Assembly: GCF_004379255.2 (NCBI RefSeq)
Contig: NC_056035.1
Coordinates: forward strand, 20,543,902 to 20,607,901
Direction of reading: 5' to 3'
Origin: Salvia splendens
Taxonomy: Eukaryota > Streptophyta > Magnoliopsida > Lamiales > Lamiaceae
DNA: 64,000 nt
The notes under the pieces are model-generated. The model did not search any database, was not told the DNA's origin, and was given only the letters and a program-made list of their open reading frames with translations. This document shows, piece by piece, positions 1 through 10,845 of the stretch. Each line of letters begins with the position of its first letter. The first letter of the stretch is position 1. The position numbers were made by a program, and so were the translations under genes.

Positions 1-1407
1 GGGGTAGTGATGCTGGTTAGGGTTAGAGTTTTGGTTTTGTGGGTTTTGGTTTTGGGGTTGTTGGTTCCTTCCTGACCAGTTAAACTGGTGGTCAGGGTTT
101 GCTAGGCCACGGTTTGGGTTTTGGTTCGGATGGGAGTTATATTGGTTCTGACCTTGACCTTGGTTTTGATTCTGGTTCCCATGTCCCCAACGAAAGTTCG
201 GGTGATCCCTCCATGGTGCATCCCGTTGCCTACCCTGGATCCAATTCCCACTTGAATTAAAGTAGCCGGCAGCATTGACCTGCTCCATACTGGCCAAGTC
301 GTTTGGCTGATCATAGGTCAACCCTTGATTCCCTTGCTTTGCACCCTTGTAGCTCCCAGTTAAGGAAGGTGGTGGAGTGTTTTTCTCAATTGCACTCAGA
401 AGTGTCTTCTTCAACTCTTCCATCTTCAAATCCATCTTCTGTTCAAGCTTCTGCTCCTGATCAGTAAACGAGGCACTTGCAACCCTTTCTCGGCTGTATC
501 CATCCCTTGAATTGTCGTACTCCTTCTTTGCACTTAGTAGCTTCCCTAGGACCCTCTTCGCTTCGCTGACCCGTAGTTGCGTGAAGCTTCCTCCGGACGA
601 TGAGTTTACAAGATCCTTGGTTGTCTTGTTCATCCCCTCATAGAAGGTATGGTGTATCTCAATATCCGTCATGCGATGGTTCGGACACGCATCCAACAGA
701 CCCATGTATCTTGACCAGTACTGAGTAAGGGTCTCATCATAACTTTGTGTAACTCCTCGAATTTTTTCTCTTAGTGCGCTTGTCCTGGCCGCTGGGAAGA
801 ACTGATCCAAGAACATCATCTTGAAGTCAGACCAGGTTCTGATACAATTTGGTGGCAGCCTCTTGAACCAAGTATTCGCCTCCCCTTTAAGGGCAAGGGG
901 AAGGGCCTTCAGTCTGTAATCATTTTCGCTCGACCCCGCTGGCCGCTTTTGAGCCTTGCAGATTTTGCAAAATTCATGCAAGAACTCGTATGGGTTGTCA
1001 CAACTCCTCCCTAAGAACACAGGCAGGACGGCCATAATACGAGGCTTCACGTAGACTGCTTCTTGTCCTAGGGTCATGACGATTACTTGCGGTGGTTCAC
1101 CATCCAAGTGGGCGTACAATGAGCTTATCTCGGGATCATCTTCCTGGTCGTCAGCCATGTTGGCTTTCTCATCTTCAGCTGCGGATATTGATTCCGGTTC
1201 ACTCTTGATGGCTGTGCCGCGATCCCCCTCTTCGCTCGCATCCAAGTCAACAGGCAAGGCAGCGGTTAATTCTGAATGAGTGGTGACTGGATTCACCCCT
1301 TCTTCCTTTGGCCAGTTGGACTTAGTTTCATTTAACTGCGGAACACAAAAAATAAAGAAAAGTTTATCTACAATATTTACACCAAAATTCTTAACAAAAC
1401 TCCTCAT
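1..1407 (-). CDS. ATH-1 gag (partial, open)
   Basis: I translated this frame from 1407 to the left edge and found no stop. The upstream part is acidic. A retrotransposon-gag core follows, with motifs such as LALKGEANTWFKRLPP (about 890-845), YDETLTQYWSRYMGLLDACPNHR (split over about 745-675) and FYEGMNKTTKDLVNS (about 642-601). After it come a coiled stretch (QEQKLEQKMDLKMEELKK) and an Asn/Gln-rich tail rich in QNQ and NPN repeats. No zinc knuckle is seen. The start is uncertain: the first in-frame ATG is at 1407-1405, but a pyrimidine tract ending in CAG near 1336 could be a 3' splice site. The C-terminus and protease lie beyond the edge. The product would form the capsid particle in the cytoplasm. 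Confidence 0.85.
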   Translation of the reverse strand, partial: MRSFVKNFGVNIVDKLFFIFCVPQLNETKSNWPKEEGVNPVTTHSELTAALPVDLDASEEGDRGTAIKSEPESISAAEDEKANMADDQEDDPEISSLYAHLDGEPPQVIVMTLGQEAVYVKPRIMAVLPVFLGRSCDNPYEFLHEFCKICKAQKRPAGSSENDYRLKALPLALKGEANTWFKRLPPNCIRTWSDFKMMFLDQFFPAARTSALREKIRGVTQSYDETLTQYWSRYMGLLDACPNHRMTDIEIHHTFYEGMNKTTKDLVNSSSGGSFTQLRVSEAKRVLGKLLSAKKEYDNSRDGYSRERVASASFTDQEQKLEQKMDLKMEELKKTLLSAIEKNTPPPSLTGSYKGAKQGNQGLTYDQPNDLASMEQVNAAGYFNSSGNWIQGRQRDAPWRDHPNFRWGHGNQNQNQGQGQNQYNSHPNQNPNRGLANPDHQFNWSGRNQQPQNQNPQNQNSNPNQHHYP

Positions 1408-1492
1408 AAACTAATAAACAAAAGAAAAGAAAAATAATTAACTATATGTACACCAAAGTGTCATGCAACAAATGTATGCAAAAACGCCATCC

Positions 1493-1511
1493 ATCCCCGG
1501 CAACGGCGCCA
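1493..1511 (-). other. Primer-binding site (tRNA-Asp) of ATH-1
   Basis: The plus strand reads ATCCCCGGCAACGGCGCCA, the 3' end of plant tRNA-Asp including CCA. The minus strand is therefore the primer-binding site, two bases inside the 5' LTR. A tRNA-Asp primer is characteristic of Athila elements. Confidence 0.92.
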
Positions 1512-1513
1512 TT

Positions 1514-3102
1514 TGATAGGAGGGAAAAGATGAGACTATGACTCTGTGTGTGTGTCAGCTGGCCAGGAGGGTACCTAGACCTAGCTGTGTCGTTGGGTCT
1601 GTGTCTATCTTCCCTATCAACAAAAAAATACCTCAACCCACTTCTACTGGCTAGTATAGTGGAGTAAGGGTCGAATCCCACAGAGATGGATGTAGGCGAG
1701 ATACACTTGCGATGACATTCTAGGAGCGGTTGGTTAGCTACCACGCTTTTTTGGGGTTGAGTTTTACCTAGTCGGAAAATGAAATGGAACCTATACCCCT
1801 CCTGACCAGTAGGTCAGGGTGGGCTCTAAATGTTGCGTGCTAAGAGAAATTAAAATGCGTGTGTAAATTAGGGTACCAGTGTGTATGTGAGAAGCTACTA
1901 GACAAAACTTACTAAAAATGACTAGACAAAAGGTAAACAGAATCAAAGGACATGCTGGCAGACTGCCTCCTGGGTGTGCAGAAAAGCTGAAAAGGTGCAA
2001 GTACAAAAGCAAAAAGCAACAAAAGCAACACAAGTGGTCCCATTCTTTGATTGTGACATTATCTTCTTTACCAAGCTAAACAAACAAGATCTAACAAACT
2101 CCATTGATGAATGATCAAGCTTGAAAATTCGAAAATGCAATATTTAACCTAAAATCGAGAACGAAAGCTAAGAAAACTGAGATCTACGCAAACTGGTCAG
2201 CGGGACAAGGTGACAGAAGCAAGCAGAAACGATTCCCATGCATTTTTTAGAAACTTAACTCGATTAAAACTTGTAAACACTCCAAGAAAACCTAGATCTA
2301 ACTAAGCAAAGCAGATTCAAGCACTTAAACCACGGAAATCAACGTAAAACTACCAGATCTAGCTACTTGGCAGAAAGAAATAATAAGCAAGCTGAAACAC
2401 AAAATAAAACCACAATAAACTTCATTGCATTCAAGATTATCACCCAAAAGATATTCCAACTAAGTAGCTACTGGAATCCAAATCAAAGGCAAGCAAAAAC
2501 AAGTACTTAAACTAAGAAATCTTAAAAACAAAGCAAGTAAAAGATTGTTTGGCTCATCGGAAACTGAAACTGGAGGAATTTCTGGAACTACGGCGGCTGG
2601 AATGAATCAGGCATGATGCTCCTCGCCGGCAGGTGGCCGGAATCTTCAAGTCAGGCTGCTGGATTTAGATGGAACTAAAAGCTAGTGGAGCTATTCTCCT
2701 CAAAAGTGATGTAGTAGTGATGATAAGTCCTAAGTGAAGTGGTGTGTAGATTCTCCTTTTCTTTATGTTCAGCTCCTATTTATAGGGTGGCTTGCCCTAA
2801 TTTCTAGGGCTTTCTCTTCATGTGGAATGACAATTTTGCCCTTCTTTAGATAGGTGATTATTCCAAGCAAGTCCTTCCTTCTCGTGTCCAGTTCTGTAGC
2901 ATCCATCCTGACCAGTTTGCGTATTTTCTGCTCATACTGACCAGTTTGCACACTCTTCGCAGCTTTTTCACTCGAATTCCTTCTGAACCTTCCCTCCTGA
3001 TTTAGTACTTCAACCTGCACACTTTAACAACTATTTTTCAGATATTATCCAATAAAGCACCTTATACTGACCAGTAACCAAGGCCTAGAATGCGACTTAT
3101 CA
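1514..3102 (-). repeat. 5' LTR of ATH-1
   Basis: On the plus strand the repeat starts TGATAGGAGG and ends CTTATCA, giving the terminal TGATA/TATCA inverted ends typical of LTRs. It is about 1.59 kb long. It abuts the primer site through a 2-base spacer (TT, 1512-1513). It shares the core at about 1631-1690 (TAGTATAGTGG then GGGTCGAATCCC) with the ATH-A, ATH-B and ATH-C LTRs, and its outer end resembles that of ATH-A (ACTGACCAGTAACCAAGG-type sequence near 3065). Its partner LTR is outside the window. Confidence 0.88.
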
Positions 3103-4412
3103 GTCTCCTCAAGACCGCCGTTTAGAAACGCAGTCTTAATGTCCATTTGCCATACATCCCAATCCATATAAGCTGCAATAGACAATAGTATCCAGATCGA
3201 TTTGAGCATGGCCACTGGGGAGAAGGTCTCGTCATAATCGACGCCTTCCTTTTGGGTATACCCCTTGGCCACTAGTCTTTCCTTAAAGACTTTAACTCGT
3301 CCATCGGGTCCACGTTTACGCTTATATATCCACTTGCTCCCAATGGCAGTACAGCCTTCGGGTAGGACGGACAAATCGTAGACGTCTTTGTCTATCATAG
3401 ATTGTAGTTCTGAATCCATTGCTTTCACTCATTCGCAATGATCGACATCTGCCTGCGCTTCCGCAAAGTTCCAGGGATCTAATACATTGCTGTCTGAGGA
3501 GTGATCCATAGATTCTCCTAAACCAATGTATCTGTCGGGCTCATGCGAGACCCTCCCACTGCGGCGCGGCACTACAATATTTTGAGTAGAAGTTGAAGTT
3601 TCGGGAATTTTTTGTACACTTGGTACTTGTTCTTGGTTAATGGAACTTCTGACAGAAGTTAGCTCATCAAGAGCCACTTCACTGCTGGGTTTATGATTCA
3701 TTACATAGTCTTCCTCTAAGAATGTCGCGTGAGTACTCACAATGACTTTCTTGTCTCGGAGACTAAAGAATTCATAACCTTTCATCCCTTTGGGGTATCC
3801 TATAAACAAACATACCTCCGTCCTTGATCCTAGCTTAGTTGGATCATTTTCCAATACATGAGCCGGGCAACCCCAAATCTTGAGATATGCTAGATTGGGC
3901 TTGCGCCCAGTCCACAACTCATAAGGGGTAGTAGGTACGGATTTTGATGGTAAATTGTCTAAAATATGGCTTGCAGAAAGCAAGGCATGTCCCCAAAACG
4001 AAATAGGCAGACGTGCATAACTCATCATCGATCGAACCATATTTAACAAGGTCATGTTCCTTCTTTCAGCCACGCCGTTCTGCTGGGGCGTGCCCGGCGC
4101 AGTCAGTTGGGATTCAATACCCGACTCCGATAAGTAGTCCAAAAATTCGGCACTGAGGTATTCGCCTGCACGATCAGATCGTAGGCTTTTGATATTCTTT
4201 TCATGATACTTCTCCACAAGAGTCTTAAAGTCTTTAAACTTGTCAAAAGACTCTGACTTGTGACGCATCAAATAGACATATCCAATTTTCGGAAAGTCAT
4301 CAATAAATGTGATGAAGTATCGAAAACCACCTCTTGCCTCCGTAGACATTGGTCCACATATATCGGAATGAACGAGCTCAAGTACTTCCTTGGCCCTATT
4401 GCCCTTAGCCAA
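3103..4412 (-). pseudogene. COP-1 integrase core and start of RT
   Basis: The integrase core begins near 4408 (KGNRAKEVLELVHSDICGP). The DDE residues are visible: D in HSDICGP, D in LRSDRAGEY, and E in NGVAERRN. After the integrase C-terminus (CLFIGYPKGMKGYEF) a TGA at 3429-3431 replaces the Trp expected before VKAMDSELQSM. The RT amino end follows in the same frame ([34 protein letters not shown], then DIKTAFLNGG), until ATH-1 interrupts it at 3102. The usual G of RSDRGGEY is A here. The copy is not functional. Confidence 0.9.
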
Positions 4413-5166
4413 AAGGCCTCTTGGTCATCTTGCCTTCTAAGCATGACTCACACTTATGAAAAGGTTCCTCCTCTAGACCTTTAATAAGATCTTGTTGAAC
4501 AAGAGAATGGACCCTCCTTTCATTTGCATGACCTAGTCTAAGGTGCCATAAGTACGTTTCGTTCATTGAACTTGAAGGTTCCTTTCGTTTCTTTGAAATT
4601 TTCGATGTTGAATTGAGTTCTGATTTGCGATTATTAAATTGTGTAGAAGTGATTGTGTACAAATTGTTTTCCATGATACCACGACAGATATAAGAACCAT
4701 CTTTCTTAATAACGCAGTTGTCATTAAAAGAAATAGAATATCCATCAAAAACCAATTTAGAAACTGAAATTAAATTTCTTCTAAAAGAAGGTATCAACAA
4801 AACATTCTTCAAAATAAAAAATCTATCACTACTAAAACGCAAATAAATGTCTCCCACTGCAACGGCCGCCACTTTGGTAGCGTCGCCCAGCTGGACTTCG
4901 ATCTCACGATCATGTAGCCGTCATGTCACCTGCATTAAGTCAGGATCAAAACAAATATGATCAGTGGCTCCTGTGTCAATAAACCCAAGTGCAAGTAGAT
5001 GTCAAAGTCAAACATGACTCAACTACTAAAGCTTGGTGCATACCTGTAGCCTTGTCCCTTTTAGGACAGTCTTGCTTCCAATGCCCCTTTTCTCCGCACT
5101 TGAAACACTTCCCCAAGGGCTTCTTATTTGCCCTTTCTTCTTCTTTCCCTTAGCCTCTTTGCCCGA
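4405..5166 (-). pseudogene. COP-1 zinc knuckle, protease and GAG-pre-integrase
   Basis: Reading leftward there is a CCHC knuckle (CFKCGEKGHWKQDC, about 5110-5065), then the aspartic protease motif IDTGATDH (about 4980-4955), then the integrase zinc domain with WHLRLGHANERR and CESCLEGKM (about 4535-4425). Breaks: a frameshift between gag and the knuckle, a TGA just after the protease motif (near 4925), and a frameshift around 4408 where the integrase core continues in another frame. The protease DTG triad is intact, so the breaks rather than catalytic loss disable it. Confidence 0.85.
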
Positions 5167-5847
5167 TTATGAGTTCGGTGCCTTCCTTTTTCCTTTGCTA
5201 GGCTTGAAGCCAGAGGAACGAGGTGCCGAAGTCATCATGGCAGCCTTAGCCTGGACCATAAGGTCCTCTGCTGACTGAAGTTCAGTCGATAGTTCTGCCA
5301 AGGTGTAATTCCTTTTTTTCATCTCAAAGTTGAGCTTGAACTGCTGGAAGCTAGGGGGAAGACTTTGAAGGATGATTGTTACCTGGGACTCGGGATCTAT
5401 CGTCCCTCCCAACACCTCAATCTGGTTGAGGTGGCCCATCATCTCAAGGACATGGTCCCTCACAGACGAGCCTTCCTTCATTATCTTCGACATGATACTC
5501 CGAAACGCTTGAGACTTAGCCGTTCGATTCTGAGTACCAAAAAGATTCTTGAGATTCTGCATAATTTCAGTGGCAGTTTCCATGACAGAATGTTGATGCT
5601 TGAGTACGGAATACATAGATGCCAACATGTAGCACTTAGCCATCTCATTCGCCTTATGCCACTTTCTATGTGCATCTCTGAGTCCTACCGCAGCGTTTGC
5701 CGCCGGTACTGGAGGTCGCGGGGTTGTGAGCACAAAGTTGTACTCTTCAGCTGTAAGAACGATGTCTAAATTTTGTTTCCATTCTATGTAATTTTGGCCC
5801 TCGAGTTTATTTTCTTTGAGAATTGCAGAAAGAGGATTGAACGACAT
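5167..5847 (-). CDS. COP-1 gag (capsid), 226 aa
   Basis: An intact ORF starts MSFNPLSAILKENKLEGQNY, the usual amino end of plant copia gag (UBN2-type family). It continues with the helical gag core (WHKANEMAKCYMLASM, FGTQNRTAKSQAFRSIM, IIQSLPPSFQQFKLNFEM-like segments) and ends in a basic tail (SGFKPSKGKRKAPNS). The zinc knuckle lies downstream in a different frame. The ATG at 5847-5845 is the natural start: the leader upstream is AT-rich with no gag similarity. The protein would form cytoplasmic particles that package element RNA. Confidence 0.85.
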   Translation of the reverse strand: MSFNPLSAILKENKLEGQNYIEWKQNLDIVLTAEEYNFVLTTPRPPVPAANAAVGLRDAHRKWHKANEMAKCYMLASMYSVLKHQHSVMETATEIMQNLKNLFGTQNRTAKSQAFRSIMSKIMKEGSSVRDHVLEMMGHLNQIEVLGGTIDPESQVTIILQSLPPSFQQFKLNFEMKKRNYTLAELSTELQSAEDLMVQAKAAMMTSAPRSSGFKPSKGKRKAPNS

Positions 5848-6204
5848 TGTGACGATTTGAATTGCACTGCAAAACAGAGTATTTTACTATTTGTCATAAA
5901 CTTATGTAAGAAATTTGATTAGATTAACCATAAAACTTTTCAAAATCTTACAACTGTAAAATTAAAATTTTGTATCCTACAGAGGAAGTCAATACGCATT
6001 AAAATCTTAAAATATTACTGGTCACAACACCGACGAATAGTCCAGAGACCACAGAGTGGCATGGCCGCCTAATGTTGCCTAAGCAAGACCACCGAATTTA
6101 GCATTACAAAATCTCATTTCTACAACACACTCCCATAACAATGCATATGTGCTGCTAACAAGATCAAGCTATCTCATAAATCCTGTGAACTTCTGAATCT
6201 CGTA

Positions 6205-6350
6205 GTTTCTTAGGATTATTGTCCCCACAGAGCAGGTGGCAATAATATTGGAAACCACATTCTAGTTCATACTATTTATATTTGAGAAGTCCGCCATATG
6301 AACTTGCTATTTCTTAGGATTATTGTCCCCACAGTGCAGGTGGCGATAAT
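6205..6350. repeat. Direct repeat in COP-1 leader
   Basis: The motif TTCTTAGGATTATTGTCCCC followed by ACAG(A/T)GCAGGTGGC and ATAATATT occurs at about 6208-6252 and again at about 6310-6354, roughly 100 bp apart. Confidence 0.8.
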
Positions 6351-6734
6351 ATTAGAAAAAGGCTTCATAAATTGCAGACTAATTGGTGGAGACCATATAC
6401 AAACGTTGAGTTCGTAATTATAGCTTAGATATTTGGGTTATGGTTTTTCTTTAATTATCCTTAGCCTTAGGGCAGAGAAAGACTTGATTAAATTCTGTTG
6501 GTATTTAATTTGCTGGATAATTAAATCTTTTATTAATTGGTATCTTCCTTTAGGAAATTATTATTCTAGAATATAGTTCTTATTCATGTCTACTATAAGA
6601 TATGTCTAAAATAAATTATTTAATTCTTAATAAGACATGAAAAATTAAATTCAAATTAATTCCATTGTTCAAGATTAGGAAGAGATATTTTATTATTTAA
6701 TGTATTCATACATATCTATCCTTTTTAGGATCTT

Positions 6735-6968
6735 AGATATATAAATATTAGGAAACTATAAATTATTCTCATCTATATCATCTAGGAATCAAAATAATAT
6801 TATTTATTTCCATAGATATAGAAAATAATAAAATTATTCCTAAAGTCTAGATAAATATTAGGAAACTATTAAATTATTCTCATCTATAACATCTAGGAAT
6901 AAAATAATATTATTTATTTCCATAGATATAGAAAATAATAAATATATTCCTAAAATCTAGACAAATCT
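6735..6968. repeat. Tandem duplication (~112 bp unit) in COP-1 leader
   Basis: AAATATTAGGAAACTAT, then TCTCATCTATA and ATTTATTTCCATAGATATAG, appear from about 6739 and again from about 6851, giving two head-to-tail copies of an AT-rich unit of roughly 112 bp. Confidence 0.8.
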
Positions 6969-7460
6969 TCCAAAAAGATTTTATTTCCATTAAATAATAA
7001 AAATATCCGATTGTCAGGGTGGCGCGCGCTCCCGGCCAGCAGCTCACGCGACAGCGCGGCTGCTCTCGGCCAGCGCCGCCATCCCTCTTGACCCTTCCGC
7101 CTAGGGTTCTCGGTCTGGCAGCTCGGCGCCTCGGCACGTTCTCGTTCGAACTGCCGCGCCATGCATTCCACCGTGTCGACCTTGATTCGGGTGCGTCTGG
7201 GTCATGTGGTCTCAGCCTGCGGCGCGCACGAGCCCTAGCTCGCCTGCGCGTTGCCCCGTGATCGCGAGTCCCCGGCTCCCATTGTCTCGACGTCCCTACC
7301 TCGATCGCACGTGGTACGTTCGAGCAATTCAAGTTCTTTGATTCGATAGAGTTCAACATGCATAAAAATTAAACAAAACATAAGAACATTCATCGCAATC
7401 AAATTGGACATGCATACTTGAATTTCGCGAAATTTAGATCCAAATAATCAGAGCCAAAGA

Positions 7461-7475
7461 CTGGCTCTGATACCA
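7461..7475 (-). other. Primer-binding site (tRNA-iMet) of COP-1
   Basis: The plus strand CTGGCTCTGATACCA is the 3' end of plant initiator tRNA-Met. The minus strand TGGTATCAGAGCCAG is the classic copia primer site, two bases from the LTR at 7478. Confidence 0.93.
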
Positions 7476-7477
7476 AT

Positions 7478-8935
7478 TGAAGGGGTTGGCAGCGGAAGCG
7501 TGCAACATTTAATGATCACATAAATTTGATCTATTTAGCAGATTATTTAGCCAAATTCTATTCGCGTAATTATCACATGTATCATGCTCATAACTTGAAT
7601 TAAAACATGCTTTAGCATATAAAATCCCTAAAACATGCTTACTACGGAATTAGCCAATTTACCTTGTTGATTCAATCAAGAATCGATGATGGCTTGCTCC
7701 GTCTCCACGTGAAGATCTTCAATACTCGACCGTGGATCTTCTGACTGGTGTCCCGGACTATACGCTGATATTTGTGTGGGCAAATCTCACCAACGTACTA
7801 GGACTTGAATAACGAAGACAAAACTCAGTTCACGGAGGAGACAAAATTTTGAGCTCTCTCTTTCTTAGAGGGGGACGAAAATTTGATAAGAGTAATAATG
7901 TGTATTTTCTGTCTCCTTCATTTTCCTATTTATATTAAGTCACATATTGGGCCCAGTCAGGGATCTAAGGAAGAATTTGGAACATGTCTCACCCAATTAG
8001 CTTTTTACCAATTAAATTGAACCCACAATTTAATATATGCTTATATTTGAATATTATAAGCAGCCACTACAGAAGTAATATTGCACTGCCTTCCAAATCC
8101 GAAATTACAAGTATTCCGGGTTTCCTTTAATTGCATTTAATTTATTTCCCGCGCTTAAGATAGAAACACCCATTAATTAATTATTATCTGCTATGGACTT
8201 AATTAATTAACATATTTTAATCTCCAAGAGTGGACTTAGCAAGAAACTCTTATTTATTATTCATGGAGTAATTAAACTCCAACTAGCTAGGTTCCGAATA
8301 ATAAAACCTTGTTTCGAGCTCCTCTTGTGGATGTTATCAAACGAGACTCCCATCGCGCATGATTCAACGTAATAGCAATCCTAGCACCGCTAGATAATGA
8401 TCGCCACTACCCAATCATTGGGTGACGAAAAACCCGCATCTTTGGTAAGTCAAAGTAGTAGATACTCAATATCGTATGCTCAATGCTAACGTACATTTAT
8501 TAAGAAATTAATTATCAAGACCTCGTCTTTCAGTAGATAGCATAAAGACTCATCTTGCTGTTAGATCCATTCAGTGCTATACCACACCAACGTCATCTTA
8601 TTTCAATAAGGCTTAGAAATAATCGGACTGACATTGCAACCTTTCACGATAGGTAGTCTTGGCCTATCTAGGTTGTGAAATTCTTATTTTTCTTTGTTTA
8701 GAACTGACCGTGTTACCTTAAATTGGACGACGCCCACAACCGGTCTACTAAAACAAAGACTTAGACTTTGTTACGTTTGCTTATACATTTAAATATGCAA
8801 TAAACAACCATTAAATGTAAAACATAACAACATTATGACAAAAAATAATCTGTTGCATTTATTGGAAAATAACAATTAGAGTTTTACAGTATCCAATCAC
8901 TCGAAAGGTGATTTCTAGTATACAAAACCCTAACA
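7478..8935 (-). repeat. 5' LTR of COP-1
   Basis: On the plus strand it begins TGAAGGGGTTGGCAGCGG and ends AAAACCCTAACA, so in element orientation it starts TGTTAGGGTTTTG and ends in CA. It is about 1458 bp. The left border is fixed by the primer site. The right border is fixed by the switch to gypsy gag coding sequence at 8936. Confidence 0.85.
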
Positions 8936-9831
8936 ATGCAACCTCAAGAGAATGTTCAAGAGGCATGGAAGAGATTTAAACATCTTTTGAGAAGAAGCAC
9001 CAACAACGGTTTAAGCACGGGGCAACAAATCCTAGCCTTTTACAGGGAAGCACTCCCGAGGCAATGCACGAGTTGAACATGAGCGCAGGGGGATCACTCT
9101 TGAAGTTGGGAGAAGCCGAAGCATTAGAGGTGATCGAGAGAGTGGCCTCGAATGACGAAGGGTGGAAGAATGAAAGGAGCAAATCCTACAGGGTGGCGTC
9201 CACTTCTGACTTTGATAGGATGTAGACAATGTCCAAGCAACTGGACTTCTTAACTAGCAAGCTTGGTTACATGGGAACAAAGCTGATTGGGCTAGAAAGC
9301 CAATTTGGAGTTGAAGAGGTGAATTATGTGCATCAAGGTGGCAACAACAAGAACTTCAACAACTACCGCCCCAACCAAGGGGGTGGTAATTACAACCAAT
9401 ATGGGAACAAGCCACATCCCAATCTTTCTTATGGGAATCCCAACAATGCTCTGCAGCCACCACCAGGGTTCCAAGTGTCGGATGGCCAGATTAAGGAGTC
9501 GAAGAAGGCCGAACTAGAAGAAGTCCTGATTACTTTCATGAAGCACATATGCGAATGCATGGCACAATCTAATCAGAGGCTGGACAAGGTAGAAGCTAAT
9601 GTGGAAAGTTTGAACATACACATGAAGAGCATCGACACTCAACTCGGTCAGATTTACCAAGCTGTGGGAACTCTACCCAAGCCGGGGAAATTTCCTAGTA
9701 ATACAAGTACCGATCCTGTTAAACACAAAGAGTGCAGGGTCATCTGCTCGAGTATTCAACCCGATGAAGTGGAAGAAGGGACGAATAAAGCGACTGCAGA
9801 GGATAATGTTTTTGAGAAAGAAGAGAAATGA
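8936..9831 (+). pseudogene. GYP-1 gag
   Basis: The first stretch carries the gag-core signature EAWKRFKHLLRR. It is broken by stops (near 9073 and at 9223-9225) before a 200-residue open stretch from 9229. That stretch has a Gly/Asn-rich section (NNYRPNQGGGNYNQYG), a PPPGFQVSDGQ segment, and a helical segment (AQSNQRLDKVEANVESLN, then IDTQLGQIYQAVGTLPKPGK). That last combination is typical of the Athila/Tat gag carboxy end. The amino part was removed by COP-1 insertion. Confidence 0.8.
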
Positions 9832-10845
9832 CCCAAACCACCTCGATTGGAGCCATATACTCCTAAGATACCGTTCCTGAGCCAAATCAAGAAGAAGATT
9901 ATGGATGAAAAATTTGAAAAATTGTTGGGACATATTCAAGAAGGTGAATGTAAATATCCCACTAGTAGAGGCTCTGCAACAGATGCCTAAGTATGCAAAG
10001 TTCCTAAAAGACGTGATCTCCAAGAAGAAAAAGTGGGTGGAGTATGAAACAGTGAGCATGTCGGAAAATTGCAGTGCCATAATCCAGAAGAAATTGCCGG
10101 CAAAGCTCAAAGACCCTGGAAGTTTCAACATATCATGTGTCATTGGTGATGACAAACACAGGAAGGCACTTTGTGATTTGGGGCGAGCATCAACTTGATG
10201 CCCCTATCCTTCTTTAGGAAGATAAAAATCGGCACTCTCAAACTGACTAGAATCACGCTCTAAATGGCTGATAGATCTGTCACCTATCCTGAAGGGATCA
10301 TAGAAGATGTGTTAGTGCGGGTCAATGATTTTATATTTCCAGTTGATTTTGTTGTGCTTGACATGGAAGAAGATAGGAATGTTCCACTTATCCTTGGTCA
10401 GCCATTCTTAGCGACGGGGAAAGCATTGATTGATGTGTCAAGAGGGGAGCTTACACTCCGCATGGGCACCACACACCATATCTTGTCCATCTACAATGCC
10501 ATGAAGAGTCCTAAGGTGGAAGAGCTTGCTATGAAGAAAGAGTGCAAAGTTGTGCACGTTGTAGAGGTTCAAAAGGCTCAAGTGGAGAAGCCCAAGGTAA
10601 AAAATATTTGCCCCCCACGGTGTTTACTTAGGCTCTGTGGAGGTTCGAGTCATTGCAAAGGAAGACAGAAAAAGCTCAAGGAAGTGAAGGACAAGAAAGC
10701 AGAGTCATCGAGCTTACTTGAGTTTGAGCTCAGATCAAATGATAGCATGGTGAAGAAAATATGGTTGAAGAAGAGGTTGGTAATATCATACTCGTCTACA
10801 CGCAAAGAAGAAGCCAACATCCCTATTAATGGGGAAGTAAAATGA
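9832..10845 (+). pseudogene. GYP-1 protease region
   Basis: The sequence matches the Athila-type aspartic protease region: IPFLSQIKKKIMDEKF, a frameshift near 9905, then VNIPLVEALQQMPKYAKFLK, the active-site segment near 10172, then LADRSVTYPEGIIEDVLV and VPLILGQPFLATGKALIDV (10381-10437). The active-site motif, normally DLGASIN, is read as DLGRAST because of a small insertion, and a stop follows. A second stop precedes MADRS at 10264. The last 193-residue segment ends at 10845 without RT motifs. Non-functional. Confidence 0.82.

Larger units (their letters stand above)
1..3102 (-). mobile_element. ATH-1: Athila-like Ty3/gypsy element, 5' part
   Basis: This is the 5' portion of an Athila-type retrotransposon read on the minus strand. 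From right to left it has a 5' LTR (1514-3102), a tRNA-Asp primer site (1493-1511) and a gag ORF that runs off the left edge. Its right end interrupts the reverse transcriptase of COP-1 at 3102/3103, so it inserted into COP-1. The expected 5-bp target duplication partner is GTCTC (3103-3107); the other copy should lie left of the window. Pol and the 3' LTR are not visible. The uninterrupted gag suggests a younger insertion than the other Athila elements here. Confidence 0.9.
5848..7460 (-). other. COP-1 untranslated leader, 1.6 kb
   Basis: This is the stretch between gag and the primer site, unusually long. It is AT-rich apart from a GC-rich block at about 7015-7310. It contains two internal duplications (listed separately). 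Short ORFs in it have no recognisable similarity and I do not call them genes. Confidence 0.7.
3103..8935 (-). mobile_element. COP-1: Ty1/copia element, 3' part missing
   Basis: On the minus strand it runs 5' LTR (7478-8935), tRNA-iMet primer site (7461-7475), a long leader (5850-7460), gag, protease, integrase, and the start of reverse transcriptase. Integrase precedes reverse transcriptase, which defines Ty1/copia order. It is cut at 3102/3103 by ATH-1; the rest of RT, RNase H and the 3' LTR lie left of the window. Its right end sits inside gag of GYP-1. The predicted target duplication on that side is ATGCA (8936-8940). Confidence 0.92.

Noticed and set aside
1493..1511. Match to the 3' end of tRNA-Asp (also 60158-60176) as a tRNA gene
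   Set aside because: Only the 3' acceptor and T-arm end is present, directly next to LTR ends. It is a primer-binding site.
6910..7359. ORFs on both strands in the GC-rich part of the COP-1 leader
   Set aside because: Arg/Pro/Ala-rich readings on both strands reflect base composition. No domain, and they lie in a leader.
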